Source of the DNA: Qipengyuania huizhouensis
Lineage (GTDB): Bacteria; Pseudomonadota; Alphaproteobacteria; Sphingomonadales; Sphingomonadaceae
DNA length: 64,000 bases
Direction: 5' to 3'
Assembly: GCF_019711635.1 (NCBI RefSeq)
Contig: NZ_JAIGNT010000012.1
Span: forward strand, 21,448 to 85,447
This document shows, in pieces, positions 17,039-27,055 of this stretch. The notes beneath the pieces are model-generated. The model saw only the letters and a list, made by a program, of their open reading frames with translations. It made no database searches and was not told where the DNA came from. The position numbers were made by a program, and so were the translations under genes. Position 1 is the first letter of the stretch; the number at the start of each line of letters is the position of its first letter.

Positions 17039-18589
17039 ATGAACGTCAACGCTGCAGATCCATCCGCCGATGAAGAGGCCGAACGTGCCGCACGCTGGGT
17101 ATTTTCCCCGATCGGGCGCGCAATCGCTCCATTGCGCCAGTATTGGCGCAACAGGGTGCGATCGGGAGTAGATCACCAGGACGTTGTCGCAAAGATTGCG
17201 ACCGAATGCCCGGCTACGCCACGTTACATTCTGATGGTGATGATGTCGGCCGGGATAGCAATTCTCGGACTGCTGCTGTCCTCCCCGGCAGTAGTGATCG
17301 GCGCCATGCTTCTCTCGCCTCTGATGAGTCCGATCCTCGGGGTCGGATTCGCCCTGGCAACGGGCAAGCAAAAGTGGCTGAAGATCAGCGCTCGGTCACT
17401 TGCACTTGGCAGCATTGCGGCCGTGTTGTTCGCGGCGCTCATCGTGGTGGTTTCACCTCTGCAAACTGTTACCGAGGAAATCGCGGCGCGTACGCGGCCC
17501 AACCTGTTCGATCTGATGGTGGCGCTGTTTTCCTCGATCGCGGGCTCCTACGCCATGATCCGGGGACGCGAGGGGACGATCGTCGGCGTGGCGATCGCGA
17601 CTGCGCTGATGCCGCCCCTTGCCGTAGTCGGGTTCGGTCTTGCGACCTTTAACTGGACGGTGTTCTTCGGGGCCCTGGGCCTGTTCTTCACGAACTTCCT
17701 CGCCATAGCTTTGACCGCAACGATCATGGCGCGTCTCTATGGCTTCCGGACCACCCTTTCCAGCAGGCAGGGCTGGTTCCAGAACTTCGGCATTTTCGCT
17801 ATTCTGGTAGCTCTCGCCATCCCGCTTGGCCTGTCTCTCCGGCAAATCGCCTGGGAGGCCAATGCACAGCGGATCGTCACCAATGTCGTTCAGGCCGAAT
17901 TCGGAGAGCGCGCAAGGATCAGCGAACAATCTATCGACTGGGACAGCGATCCTCTGAACATAACGGCGACGGTCCTAACCCCCGAATTCGATACCGATGC
18001 CAATGAGGATATCGACCGCGTTCTGCGTCAGCGGCTGGGCACGAACCTGACGGTGAGGATCGAGCAATTCCGCGTCGGTGCCGATCCCGGCGCAGCGGAA
18101 CAGGCAGAGCTCGCGCGTGCCCGCGCGGCAGAACAGGCTGCTGCGACCGAACGCCAGATTGCCGCAATGATCGAACGCATGGCGATGGCCGCAGGGGTCG
18201 AGCGCGGGGATGTGCTGGTCGACCGGGAGACACGCAGGGTATCGGCGGCGGCAAGGCCACTGCCCGGCCTGTCGCTTGCTGGATATCGTGAACTCGAACA
18301 ACGCGTCGCCGACAAGACTCCCGGATGGACGGTCCATTTGCGGCCTCCTCCTCAAAGGCTCCCCGAGATCGGCCTGGACGAAGAAGGAATTACCGATCGG
18401 GGCGCAGTTGCAGAACGCACAATTTCCTGGGCCGCAAGGCGAATCGGGCTGCCTCTGGTCCTGCGCGGACCCGAGAAGGAAACCGAAGAACTGGCGATCC
18501 GTTTGCGGGATGCCGGGATCGAGATTTCGCAAGTCCAGAGCGTCGAAGCCGACAGTATCGAAATCGAATGGGCTGCGCTGCCGCAATAA
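17039..18589 (+). CDS. DUF389 domain membrane protein
   Basis: 516 residues. After ~50 residues comes a block of about six membrane segments (~55-285) with the DUF389 pattern ILGLLLSSPAVVIGAMLLSPLMSPILG and IVGVAIATALMPPLAVVGFGL. A soluble C-terminal half follows, with an Ala/Glu-rich predicted helix (AEQAELARARAAEQAAATERQI) and a small domain containing GLPLVLRGPEKETEELAIRLRDAGIE that faintly recalls OmpA- or BON-type folds. Function of the family is unknown. It starts nine bases after ftsK, so probable readthrough from it, but no functional link to FtsK is evident. Confidence 0.85.
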   Translation: MNVNAADPSADEEAERAARWVFSPIGRAIAPLRQYWRNRVRSGVDHQDVVAKIATECPATPRYILMVMMSAGIAILGLLLSSPAVVIGAMLLSPLMSPILGVGFALATGKQKWLKISARSLALGSIAAVLFAALIVVVSPLQTVTEEIAARTRPNLFDLMVALFSSIAGSYAMIRGREGTIVGVAIATALMPPLAVVGFGLATFNWTVFFGALGLFFTNFLAIALTATIMARLYGFRTTLSSRQGWFQNFGIFAILVALAIPLGLSLRQIAWEANAQRIVTNVVQAEFGERARISEQSIDWDSDPLNITATVLTPEFDTDANEDIDRVLRQRLGTNLTVRIEQFRVGADPGAAEQAELARARAAEQAAATERQIAAMIERMAMAAGVERGDVLVDRETRRVSAAARPLPGLSLAGYRELEQRVADKTPGWTVHLRPPPQRLPEIGLDEEGITDRGAVAERTISWAARRIGLPLVLRGPEKETEELAIRLRDAGIEISQVQSVEADSIEIEWAALPQ

Positions 18590-18603
18590 GCTTGCGAGTG
18601 GTT

Positions 18604-18632
18604 TTGCCGTGCTTGCAGGGCGATGGTATCAC
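18604..18632 (+). promoter_or_regulatory. Possible sigma-70-type promoter of alanine dehydrogenase
   Basis: TTGCCG at 18604-18609 and TATCAC at 18627-18632 are 17 bases apart, ahead of the ald ribosome-binding site (AGAAGGAG). Matches to consensus are partial, so this is a candidate only. Confidence 0.3.
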
Positions 18633-18667
18633 TTGTAACGGCCCGGCGCAGAGAAGGAGTATTCCCC

Positions 18668-19792
18668 ATGCGCATCGGTTGTCCCAAGGAAATCAAGAAC
18701 CATGAATATCGCGTCGGTCTGACACCGGAGAGCGCGAAGGAACTGATCGTTCAGGGCAACGAGGTTTGGATCGAGACGCAGGCCGGAAGCGGTATCGATG
18801 CGACCGACCAGCAATATATCGAAGCAGGCGCGAAAATCGTCGATACGCCCGATGAAATCTTCGCCGAATGCGAAATGGTGGTAAAGGTCAAGGAACCGCA
18901 GGCGGGCGAGCGCAAGAAACTGCGCGAAGGCCAGATCCTTTACACCTATCTCCATCTTGCGCCCGATGCCGCGCAGACCAGGGATCTCGTCGAAAGCGGC
19001 GTGACCGCAATCGCCTACGAAACCGTCACCGGGCCGCGCGGCCAGCTTCCCCTCCTCAAGCCCATGAGCCAGGTCGCCGGGCGGATGAGCGTGCAGGCGG
19101 GCGCGACGGCGCTGGAAAAGGCGCATGGCGGACGCGGCGTACTGCTTGGCGGCGTACCCGGCGTGATGCCGGGCAAGGTCGTGGTGATCGGCGGCGGCGT
19201 GGTCGGTTTCAACGCGGCGCAAATGGCGGTCGGGCTGGGTGCCGATGTAACCATCCTCGACCGCGATCCCGATGTGCTGGAAAAGGTCGGCACGCATTTC
19301 GAAGCGCGCGCCGCAACACGCTTTTCGAACCAGGCGAACCTTCACGATGCCGTGTGCGGGGCAGACCTCGTCATCGGCGCCGTGCTGATTCCGGGCGCCG
19401 CCGCACCCAAGCTGATCACGCGCGAGATGCTCAAGGACATGCAGAAGGGCGCGGTCCTCGTCGACGTGGCGATCGACCAGGGTGGCTGCTTCGAGACCTC
19501 CAAGCCCACCACGCATGCTGAACCGACCTATATCGTTGACGATATCGTGCACTATTGCGTTGCAAATATGCCTGGCGCAGTGGCGCGCACTAGTACCTAT
19601 GCCCTCAACAACGTTACCCTGCCCCACGCCCTTCGAATCGCGCGCATGGGCTGGAAGAATGCCATGGCCAACGATCCCCACCTGGCCGCGGGGCTGAACG
19701 TCCATAAAGGCGAGGTGACCTATGAGGCTGTGGCGCAGGAGTTGAATTACGATTACCGTCCGGTAGCCGAGGTGCTCTCCAGCAAGGGTTAA
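18668..19792 (+). CDS. ald: Alanine dehydrogenase
   Basis: 374 residues, normal for Ald, which interconverts L-alanine and pyruvate with NAD. Start [20 protein letters not shown] is the family opening, followed by the catalytic lysine region MVVKVKEPQ and the active-site His in [10 protein letters not shown]. The Rossmann segment is [17 protein letters not shown] with the acidic switch residue in [29 protein letters not shown] and [16 protein letters not shown] complete the match. AGAAGGAG lies nine bases before the ATG. It stands as a single transcription unit between the DUF389 and GGDEF genes. Confidence 0.96.
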   Translation: MRIGCPKEIKNHEYRVGLTPESAKELIVQGNEVWIETQAGSGIDATDQQYIEAGAKIVDTPDEIFAECEMVVKVKEPQAGERKKLREGQILYTYLHLAPDAAQTRDLVESGVTAIAYETVTGPRGQLPLLKPMSQVAGRMSVQAGATALEKAHGGRGVLLGGVPGVMPGKVVVIGGGVVGFNAAQMAVGLGADVTILDRDPDVLEKVGTHFEARAATRFSNQANLHDAVCGADLVIGAVLIPGAAAPKLITREMLKDMQKGAVLVDVAIDQGGCFETSKPTTHAEPTYIVDDIVHYCVANMPGAVARTSTYALNNVTLPHALRIARMGWKNAMANDPHLAAGLNVHKGEVTYEAVAQELNYDYRPVAEVLSSKG

Positions 19793-19847
19793 CGCCTCAG
19801 CGTATTTCGGTAACCTTCCTTTAAGTGCCGCCATGTAAACGGCAGCA

Positions 19848-21605
19848 ATGGGCGGGGTGCTCTCCATACCGATTATGCGCGTGATGCGCCTCATCTGTAT
19901 CGCCTTCTTGGCGATGCAGTTGCTTGCGGCATCGCCTGTTTCAGCGCGTGAACCCTTCCCTGCCGGATCCATCTGCCATACCTCCGACAAGAGTTCAGTC
20001 GGAGTTGAGGTGCGCGCGGTCGACGCTGCAGGCTGGACCTGCGAAGGAGCGAAATTCGACTGGGAGCAGGAACGGCACTTCATCCGCTTCGATTTCGAAA
20101 AGGGGCCATGGTCGAAGAAACCGCCGCATTTCATAGAGTTCGACCGTTATCCGTTTGAAAAACTCACCATTATCGCGCTGGGCAGTGACGGAGGGCATGC
20201 CACCCGTGTTTACACCTTCAGGGATACACAGTTAGGCACCTCGAGCCTGAAGTCGCTTGCCGAGCTACCCCGGCTGGACGAACCGACCGAAGCCATGGTG
20301 ATGGTCCTCGACAACGGCAACTGGCCCGAAGCTCTGGTTGAAGGCGAATTGGTTGTCGAACCCTCGGTGCGCGCAACGGCCGGGGTAATCCATCTTTTCG
20401 CAGCGCTATTATGCGGCCTGTTCCTCGCCCCGATGATCTTCGATTTCGTATTCTTCAGGGCGCTTCGTGAGAATTTTCCTCTGTTCCATGCCGCATTCTG
20501 CATCATGGCTTCGTTGCAGACCGCGGCAGTCTCCGGCCTGCTTCCGCTCGTTTCGGGACTGTCTTTCGAGGCCGAGCTGATCATTACCTATCTCAGCCTC
20601 GATCTGATGGTGATCGCGACTTTCCTGTTCGCGTTGAATTTTGTCGAGCCCCTGCACCTGACCCGAGGACACAGGAAGATATTAGTGGGAATGGTGGCGC
20701 TGACGCTACTCAACGGGCTGTCGACCACGCTTTTTCCCGAAGCATTCGGATTATGGATCGACCACGTCTATTTTGGCGTATTCCTGATCCTTCTTGCCGC
20801 CTATTTCGCCATCTTGGGGCAAGCGCGACGGCACGGCAGCAAGATGGCGCCGTACCTTATCCTCGGCTTTGCGCCTCTCGCCTCGATCGTCGTCATTCAG
20901 GCGATCAGTGTATATCTGCCGGTGCTAGGTCTCGAATTCGATGAAACCTGGCCGCAGAACTTCGCCCTGTTGTTCGAAGTCGTCGCGACGGCCCTAGCGG
21001 TCGCCGAACGCTTCATGACTCTGCGCCGCGAACGCGACAAGGCACTTATGGCAGCTCGCGATCTCGAAGTTCTGAGCGAATTGGACGATCTTACCGGCTT
21101 GCTCAATCGGCGTGCACTAGAGGCGCGCTATGCCGATCTGGTTCGCCAGGGATTCCATGCGATGGCTGTGGTCGATCTGGATCAATTCAAAGCGATCAAC
21201 GACAAGTTGGGGCATCCCGTCGGCGACCGCGTAATCCGCAGCGCGGCCTGGGCACTCAGCCCCGGGGACGAGGAAGATCTCATCGCTTTCCGCATCGGGG
21301 GCGAAGAATTCCTCCTCCTCTTGCGCGGCAAGGATGCGGCGCAAAAGGCGGAAGGCCGCCGAAAGGCCGTCACCGCACGCATCATGGCCGAGGTGGACGA
21401 AGTCCAATTCCCCGTCACGGCCAGCATGGGCTATCTTGATTTCAAGGCCATCGCCGCAGAGCCCGAAGCGAATTTCGAGACGCTCTACGCCCAGGGCGAC
21501 CGATTGCTCTATGCGGCGAAATGCGCGGGACGTAACCGGACCCATTCCGAGACTCTGGGAGAGGTAGAGGCTCTCGCCGAACATCCCCGCCCGGCCGCAG
21601 CCTAG
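19848..21605 (+). CDS. Membrane-bound diguanylate cyclase (7TMR-DISM type)
   Basis: 585 residues. A signal peptide (to ~residue 34) precedes a periplasmic region (~35-175), then seven membrane segments (~180-385) arranged like 7TMR-DISM receptors, a short coiled segment (LRRERDKALMAARDLEVLSE) and a GGDEF domain (~415-570). The domain has DDLTGLLNRR, VVDLDQFKAINDKLGH and an intact GGEEF active site, so it should make cyclic di-GMP. The inhibitory RxxD motif expected five residues before GGEEF is absent (EEDL there). ATG at 19848; ATGs at 19875 or 19884 would give a more typical signal peptide. Ligand unknown. Confidence 0.88.
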   Translation: MGGVLSIPIMRVMRLICIAFLAMQLLAASPVSAREPFPAGSICHTSDKSSVGVEVRAVDAAGWTCEGAKFDWEQERHFIRFDFEKGPWSKKPPHFIEFDRYPFEKLTIIALGSDGGHATRVYTFRDTQLGTSSLKSLAELPRLDEPTEAMVMVLDNGNWPEALVEGELVVEPSVRATAGVIHLFAALLCGLFLAPMIFDFVFFRALRENFPLFHAAFCIMASLQTAAVSGLLPLVSGLSFEAELIITYLSLDLMVIATFLFALNFVEPLHLTRGHRKILVGMVALTLLNGLSTTLFPEAFGLWIDHVYFGVFLILLAAYFAILGQARRHGSKMAPYLILGFAPLASIVVIQAISVYLPVLGLEFDETWPQNFALLFEVVATALAVAERFMTLRRERDKALMAARDLEVLSELDDLTGLLNRRALEARYADLVRQGFHAMAVVDLDQFKAINDKLGHPVGDRVIRSAAWALSPGDEEDLIAFRIGGEEFLLLLRGKDAAQKAEGRRKAVTARIMAEVDEVQFPVTASMGYLDFKAIAAEPEANFETLYAQGDRLLYAAKCAGRNRTHSETLGEVEALAEHPRPAAA

Positions 21606-21608
21606 CCG

Positions 21609-22004
21609 TCAGGAACGAAAGGGGCCGAGTATCTCCGGCCTCACGCGGACCAGCCGCTGGGTTTGACGATCCAGCATGGCCCAGGTCGTGGCGGCAGAAA
21701 CAATCACCTTGCCTGCCTCGTTGCGGAAGTCGACACGGCGTATCGAAGTCGCCCCGCGCGGCCCTCCCTCAATCCAGGTCTCGCCGGTGACGTTCTCCCC
21801 CTCGGATATGTTCCCGCGGTAATCGATTTCGTGCCTCGTCACGACCCAGAAGAACTGGGCGCTGTCTTCCGGTCGTGCCGCACTCTCCCAGTGCGCCACG
21901 GCAATATCCTGGATCCAGCGGACCCAGACCGTATTGTTGACGTGCCCGAGCTCGTCGATGTGCTCGGGCCTTGCCCTAAATCTTTGCTGGTACTTCGAGC
22001 TCAA
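21609..22004 (-). CDS. Acyl-CoA thioesterase, 4HBT/YbgC-FadM type hotdog protein
   Basis: 131 residues, a single hotdog domain. The active-site helix motif is HIDELGHVNNTVWVRWIQD, near residues 15-33, with the expected Asp replaced by Glu-Leu spacing typical of FadM-like members. VTGETWIEGG and AATTWAMLDRQTQRLVRV are consistent with the long strands. It should hydrolyse acyl-CoA esters in the cytosol. Start is TTG at 22004, overlapping the stop of the upstream S9 peptidase (TTGA), so it is translationally coupled to it. Convergent with the diguanylate cyclase, three bases apart. Confidence 0.85.
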   Translation of the reverse strand: MSSKYQQRFRARPEHIDELGHVNNTVWVRWIQDIAVAHWESAARPEDSAQFFWVVTRHEIDYRGNISEGENVTGETWIEGGPRGATSIRRVDFRNEAGKVIVSAATTWAMLDRQTQRLVRVRPEILGPFRS

Positions 22005-24148
22005 TCCGCTTCGCCCATCTGCCAGAGAATGAAGGCATACTCCTCGGCCACTTCGTAGATCGATGCGAAACGTCCCGATTTGCCGCCATGTCCCGCGCCC
22101 ATATTGGTCTTGAGCAGCAATTCGTTATCGTCGGTCTTCAGTTCGCGCAGCTTGGCGACCCATTTGGCGGGCTCCCAATAGGTTACGCGCGGATCGTTGA
22201 GACCGGCGGTTACGAGCAGCGGCGGATAGTCCTGTGCGACCACCTGGTCATAGGGACTGTACGACAGGATATAGGCGAAGGCCTGCTTGCTCTCGATCGG
22301 ATTTCCCCATTCGGGCCATTCGCCCGGCGTCAGCGGCAGGTCCTTGTCGAGCATGGTGCTCAGCACATCGACGAAGGGGACATGCGCCACAACCGCACCC
22401 CAGAGCTCGGGATTGGTGTTGACCACCACTCCCATCAGTTCGCCCCCGGCAGAACCGCCACTCGCGCTGATCTTGCCCTGCTTCGTGTACCCCTTCGCGA
22501 TCAGTCCCTTTGCCACATCGACAAAATCGTTGAAGGTGTTGGTACGCTCGTTGAGCTTGCCCTGCAGATACCAGTTCCGGCCCAGATCGTCGCCGCCGCG
22601 GATATGCGCGATGGCGAAGGCATAGCCGCGATCCACCAGGCTCAGGCGCGTGGTCGAGAAGCTGGGAGGATATGCGAAACCGTAGGCGCCATATGCATAG
22701 AGATGCAGCGGCCCGCCCTGTTCGCGATCCTTCCGGCTGACGATCGAGACGGGGATCATCGTTCCATCACGCGCGGCAATTTCTATGCGTTCGACCTCGT
22801 AAAGGTTGGCATCGTAGCCGCTCGGTATTTCCTGCTGCTTCAGCAGTTCCAGTTCGCCTGTCGCGACATGATAATCATAGACCGAGTCCGGCGTGACCAT
22901 GCTGGCGTAGGACAGGCGCAGTCTGTCCTGATCGTATTCCGGATTGTTGGAAAGGCCGGTCGAAAAGCTGGCCTCGGTGAAGGCCACCGGCTTCACCAGA
23001 TTGGGATCGGCGTAGCTCCGGAGCTGGATTTGGTCGAGGCCTCGCAGGCGACCTTCGGTTACGTAGAAGTCCTTGAACAGTTCGAAGCCGTCGAGATAGA
23101 ATTCGTCCGAACCCGCTATCAGCGTGGTCCAATCGCCGGGATTGTCGAGGCTCGCAGTGGCGAGGCGGAAATTCACATGATCGTCGTTGGTGTGGATGTA
23201 GAGTGTGCCGTCGCGCACATCGACATCGTATTCGCGGCCCTTGATGCGCGGAGAAATGAGGATCTGCTCACCGGTCGGATCGTCTGCCCGCACGAGGCGT
23301 ACCTCGCTCGTTTCGTTGTCCCCGGTTCCAATGATCAGCCAGTCTTCCTGTGCGGACAAGCCGGTGCCCACCCCGAAACTTTCGTCGGCTTCCGTGTAGA
23401 TCTCGATATCTTCGGACGCCGGAGTGCCGAGGTAGTGGACCTTCGCGTTGAGCGTGCGCCAGTTTTCATTGGCTTCGCCGTAAACGAGTGCCTTGTCGTT
23501 CGCGACCCAGGTGAGATTTGTGCGGATGCCGGGGATTTCGTCGGCCAGCAATTCGCCGGTTTCGAGATCCTTGATGCGCGCAGTATAGCGTTCCGACCCG
23601 TTGGTATCCGTGGAATAGGCGAGATAACGCCCGTCCTGCGAAATCGAGAAAGCGCCGAGGCGGAAATAGTCGTGACCCTCGGCCATCCCGTTTTCGTCGA
23701 GGATCAAGACCGGATCGCCCCCGGAAACAGGCTTGCGGTAATGCTTCCGATACTCCTTGCCTTCCTCGAATTCCGACCAGTAAAGCCATTCTCCGCGGCG
23801 CTGCGGGACAGTGGAATCGTCCTCCTTCACACGCGCTTTCATTTCCTCGTACAGCTCGTCGACCAGCGCCTGTTGCGGCGCCATGCGCGTTTCGAACCAG
23901 GCATTTTCCGCCTTCAGATGATCGAGCACATCTTCGTCGTCGATCGTCGGATAGCTCTGGTCCTTCAGCCAGTGATAGGGATCGGAGATGGTGATCCCGT
24001 GGTGCGTGTAGCTGTAGTCGCGCTTCTCGGCAGTGGGCGGAGAGGTGGGTGAGGTCACGGAGTTCCCTTCGCTATTCTGGGCATATGCAGGCGCGGCGAA
24101 TGCCAGCGTTGCGGCAGATAGGCACGCAGCCAGTCGAATGAAAGTCAC
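22001..24148 (-). CDS. S9 family prolyl oligopeptidase (oligopeptidase B-like)
   Basis: 715 residues with a signal peptide (MTFIRLAACLSAATLAFA, cleavage after AYAQ), so periplasmic. N-terminal seven-bladed propeller (residues ~40-440) opens with HHGITISDPYHWLKDQ, standard for this family. The alpha/beta-hydrolase domain has GAYGFAYPPSFS, GGDDLGRNWYLQGKL, the nucleophile elbow ISASGGSAGGELMG, an Asp in TAGLNDPRVTYWEP and the catalytic His in NMGAGHGGKSGRF, all as in oligopeptidase B. It cleaves short peptides after basic residues in known members. Coupled to the downstream thioesterase. Confidence 0.92.
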   Translation of the reverse strand: MTFIRLAACLSAATLAFAAPAYAQNSEGNSVTSPTSPPTAEKRDYSYTHHGITISDPYHWLKDQSYPTIDDEDVLDHLKAENAWFETRMAPQQALVDELYEEMKARVKEDDSTVPQRRGEWLYWSEFEEGKEYRKHYRKPVSGGDPVLILDENGMAEGHDYFRLGAFSISQDGRYLAYSTDTNGSERYTARIKDLETGELLADEIPGIRTNLTWVANDKALVYGEANENWRTLNAKVHYLGTPASEDIEIYTEADESFGVGTGLSAQEDWLIIGTGDNETSEVRLVRADDPTGEQILISPRIKGREYDVDVRDGTLYIHTNDDHVNFRLATASLDNPGDWTTLIAGSDEFYLDGFELFKDFYVTEGRLRGLDQIQLRSYADPNLVKPVAFTEASFSTGLSNNPEYDQDRLRLSYASMVTPDSVYDYHVATGELELLKQQEIPSGYDANLYEVERIEIAARDGTMIPVSIVSRKDREQGGPLHLYAYGAYGFAYPPSFSTTRLSLVDRGYAFAIAHIRGGDDLGRNWYLQGKLNERTNTFNDFVDVAKGLIAKGYTKQGKISASGGSAGGELMGVVVNTNPELWGAVVAHVPFVDVLSTMLDKDLPLTPGEWPEWGNPIESKQAFAYILSYSPYDQVVAQDYPPLLVTAGLNDPRVTYWEPAKWVAKLRELKTDDNELLLKTNMGAGHGGKSGRFASIYEVAEEYAFILWQMGEAD

Positions 24149-24292
24149 GGATGGTCCCTCCTCATGCGGCGCAAAGGTGGAAAGAGAGGCCGCAATTCCC
24201 TATTGATGGGGAGCGATTATGCGCGGCACCAAGCCGCGACAAGCGCCGCTTCGCCCAAATGCCGAGCGGCCCCGACGAAAGGATTCTTCCCA

Positions 24293-26098
24293 ATGCTGAT
24301 GCAGACACATGAAGCCCGCCTCGATGCGCTGCGCACCGAACTCGACAAGCGCGGCCTTCATGGCTTCGTAATTCCGATCTCCGACGAGCATATGAGCGAA
24401 TATGTCGGCTCCTATGCCCAGCGCCTCCACTGGCTGACCGGCTTCGGCGGCAGCGCGGGCAGCGCCGTCGTGCTGAAGGACAGGGCGGCGATGTTCACCG
24501 ATGGGCGTTACACCGTCCAGGTGCGCGAGCAGGTGGACGGCAAGCTCTACGATTACGAAGATGTGCCTGCGACTTCGCCCGCCAAATGGATCGCCGCACA
24601 TGCGCCGAAAGGGGCGAAAATCGGCTACGATGCCTGGCTTCACGGCATTGAATGGGCGGAAGAAGCGCAGAAGCTCTTCACGAAGAAGGGTATCGAACTG
24701 GTTCCGGTCGACGGCAATCCGATCGATGCGGTCTGGGCCGACCGTCCGCAGCCTTCGCTTGCAGCCGCCGTGCCGCATGACGACAAGTTCGCAGGTCGTT
24801 CCAGCGCCGACAAGCGCGCGGAGATCGCCGACTGGCTCAAGCAGGAAGGGTATGACGCCACGGTTATCACCGCGCTCGATTCGGTCGCCTGGGTGCTCAA
24901 CATGCGCGGTGCCGATGTCGACAATACGCCCGTCGCGCTGTCCTACGTGCTCGCCCATGCCGATGGCACGGCGGAGCTATTCATAGCCCCTGAAAAGGTG
25001 ACCCCCGAACTGACCAAGCACCTCGGCAATGCCGTCAGCGTGCGGGACCGGGCCGATTTCCAGCCTGCGCTTGCAGGTCTCCAGGGCAAGACCGTCGCGG
25101 TCGATCCCAATCACGCAGTGGCGGGCATTTTCCACGCGCTCGAACAGGGCGGCGCGAAGGTGGTGCGCGATGCCGATCCGGCAGTGCTTCCCAAGGCGAT
25201 CAAGAATCCCGCGGAACAGCAGGGCCACCGCGACGCGCAGGCGCGCGACGGTGCGGCTGTCGTGAAATATTTGCGCTGGATCGCGGAAAACGCGCCCTCG
25301 GGCGAGGTGGACGAACTCACTGCGGCGGCCAAGCTTCGCGAATTTCGCGGCCTGAGCCCGGATATGAAGGATACCAGTTTCGACACCATCAGCGCCGCAG
25401 CCGGCCATGCCGCGCTGCCGCACTACAAGGTGGACGAAGACAGCAATATCAAGATCCCGCCGTCGAGCATCTATCTGTGCGATTCGGGCGGGCAGTATCC
25501 CGACGGCACGACCGACATCACCCGTACCGTGTGGGTTGGTCCGGGTGAGCCCACCGCCGAAATGGTCGATCGCAATACCCGCGTCCTCAAGGGCCATATC
25601 GAGCTCGACCTTGCGCGTTTCCCGGACAAGACATCGGGCGGCGCGCTGGATGCTCTTGCGCGCATGCACCTGTGGCAGGCCGGGGTCGATTACGGCCATG
25701 GCACCGGCCACGGTGTGGGCAGCTATCTCTCCGTTCACGAGGGTCCGCAGCGTATCTCTAAGCCGGGCGGCGCATTTCCCGGCACCGAAACTCCATTGCA
25801 GGAGGGCATGATCCTTTCGAATGAGCCGGGCTATTACAAAGCAGGCGAATTCGGCATCCGGATCGAGAACCTGGTGCTTGTCATCGATGCGAAGATAGAT
25901 GGCAGCGAAGGCAAGTACCTCACCTTCGAAACGCTGACGCATGTCCCGCTCGATCGCCGGCTGGTCGACAAATCGATGCTTACCGACCGTGAAATAGCGT
26001 GGTGGAACGACTATCACGCGAAAACGCGCGAGATCCTGGCGCCGCAGCTCGAGGGCGAGGATCTTGCCTGGCTCGAACGCGAATGTCAGCCCTTGTAG
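24293..26098 (+). CDS. Xaa-Pro aminopeptidase, M24B family
   Basis: 601 residues, the long three-domain form also seen in eukaryotic APP1. Two creatinase-like N-terminal domains (DKRGLHGFVIPISDEHMSEYV onward) precede the pita-bread metalloprotease domain. Metal ligands are visible: Asp in LCDSGGQYPDGTTDITRT, His in GHGTGHGVGSYLSVHEGP, Glu in LSNEPGYY and Glu in IRIENLVLV. It removes N-terminal residues ahead of proline in the cytosol. Start ATG 24293 follows GAAAGGA; the frame is open upstream but without a ribosome-binding site. Divergent from the S9 peptidase gene. Confidence 0.94.
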   Translation: MLMQTHEARLDALRTELDKRGLHGFVIPISDEHMSEYVGSYAQRLHWLTGFGGSAGSAVVLKDRAAMFTDGRYTVQVREQVDGKLYDYEDVPATSPAKWIAAHAPKGAKIGYDAWLHGIEWAEEAQKLFTKKGIELVPVDGNPIDAVWADRPQPSLAAAVPHDDKFAGRSSADKRAEIADWLKQEGYDATVITALDSVAWVLNMRGADVDNTPVALSYVLAHADGTAELFIAPEKVTPELTKHLGNAVSVRDRADFQPALAGLQGKTVAVDPNHAVAGIFHALEQGGAKVVRDADPAVLPKAIKNPAEQQGHRDAQARDGAAVVKYLRWIAENAPSGEVDELTAAAKLREFRGLSPDMKDTSFDTISAAAGHAALPHYKVDEDSNIKIPPSSIYLCDSGGQYPDGTTDITRTVWVGPGEPTAEMVDRNTRVLKGHIELDLARFPDKTSGGALDALARMHLWQAGVDYGHGTGHGVGSYLSVHEGPQRISKPGGAFPGTETPLQEGMILSNEPGYYKAGEFGIRIENLVLVIDAKIDGSEGKYLTFETLTHVPLDRRLVDKSMLTDREIAWWNDYHAKTREILAPQLEGEDLAWLERECQPL

Positions 26099-26158
26099 GA
26101 CGGCATTTGTTCACGTAACGTTCCGCTGGTCGCGAGTCGTTTTCCAAGGAGTAAGCTA

Positions 26159-26554
26159 ATGATCGGTTACGTTACGGTCGGTACCAACGATCTCGAAAGA
26201 GCAGCTAAGTTCTACGATGCCATCGCTGCGGAACTCGGGGTTGGCCGAATGATGGATTTCGAAACCTTCATCGCCTGGGGCAAATGGGATGGCGGTGCCG
26301 GTATCGCTGCGACCAAACCTTTCGATGGTGAAAAGGCGACCGTAGGGAATGGCACGATGGTGGCGCTTGAGGCGAAGGACCGTGCCCAGGTCCAGCGCCT
26401 CTACGATATAGCGCTTGCCAATGGTGGCAGCGACGAGGGAGAGCCGGGTCCGCGCGGGGAGCCGGACGAGAACGGAATGCTGTTCTACGCCGCCTATTTC
26501 CGCGATCCTGACGGCAACAAGCTCAATGCCTTCCTGATGGACAAGGTCGCCTGA
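26159..26554 (+). CDS. VOC family (glyoxalase/bleomycin resistance-like) protein
   Basis: 131 residues of the vicinal oxygen chelate fold: MIGYVTVGTNDLERAAKFYDAI at the start and the closing YFRDPDGNKLNAFLMD. PGPRGEPDENGMLFYAAY contains a usual loop. Members are dioxygenases, glyoxalase I-like enzymes or binding proteins, and this short single-module form cannot be assigned a reaction. AAGGAG lies before the ATG. Its TGA shares one base with the next ATG (TGATG), so it forms a pair with the cupin gene. Confidence 0.85.
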   Translation: MIGYVTVGTNDLERAAKFYDAIAAELGVGRMMDFETFIAWGKWDGGAGIAATKPFDGEKATVGNGTMVALEAKDRAQVQRLYDIALANGGSDEGEPGPRGEPDENGMLFYAAYFRDPDGNKLNAFLMDKVA

Positions 26555-26952
26555 TGACCGGCCCGCGCCGTCTCGCCGACAGCTTCGTCCATCTGGGCCT
26601 CGGCGCTACCGCCGTGCCCCAGCCTCCTTTTGACGGGATGGAGTGGTACGAGGCCTATGACGAGCGGCACGGAGCCGATGGCCGGGAAGGACGGCTGGTC
26701 AGCCAGCATACTTTCGAGGAAGGCTGGCCGAGCTGGGAAATGCATCCGGCTGGCGACGAGTTGGTGATCTGTACCGAGGGCGAGATGGTACTGCATCAGG
26801 AATTCCCCGACGGTCGCTGCGAGAGCATGACCCTCCATGCAGGCGAATATGCGATCAATCCGCCCGGTGTATGGCACATCGCCGACGTCGCGGAACGGGC
26901 GACCGCCATTTTCGTAACCGCAGGCGAAGGAACGCAGCACCGCCCGCGCTGA
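26554..26952 (+). CDS. Cupin domain protein
   Basis: 132 residues with one cupin barrel: WEMHPAGDELVICTEGEMVLHQEFPDG is motif 1 (one His and a Glu) and MTLHAGEYAINPPGVWHIADV is motif 2 with its His. The metal set looks plausible but reduced, so it may bind a small ligand instead of catalysing. Translation is coupled to the VOC gene (TGATG). No partner enzyme nearby hints at the substrate. Confidence 0.8.
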   Translation: MTGPRRLADSFVHLGLGATAVPQPPFDGMEWYEAYDERHGADGREGRLVSQHTFEEGWPSWEMHPAGDELVICTEGEMVLHQEFPDGRCESMTLHAGEYAINPPGVWHIADVAERATAIFVTAGEGTQHRPR

Positions 26953-27055
26953 GGCTTGCGCGGCAATGAACGCGGACAGCTGAACGCGACACTTCGATAC
27001 AATTCGGCCTGTCTTCGGGATAAAGCTGCGACAATGCCTCTCTAGAAGGGAACAC

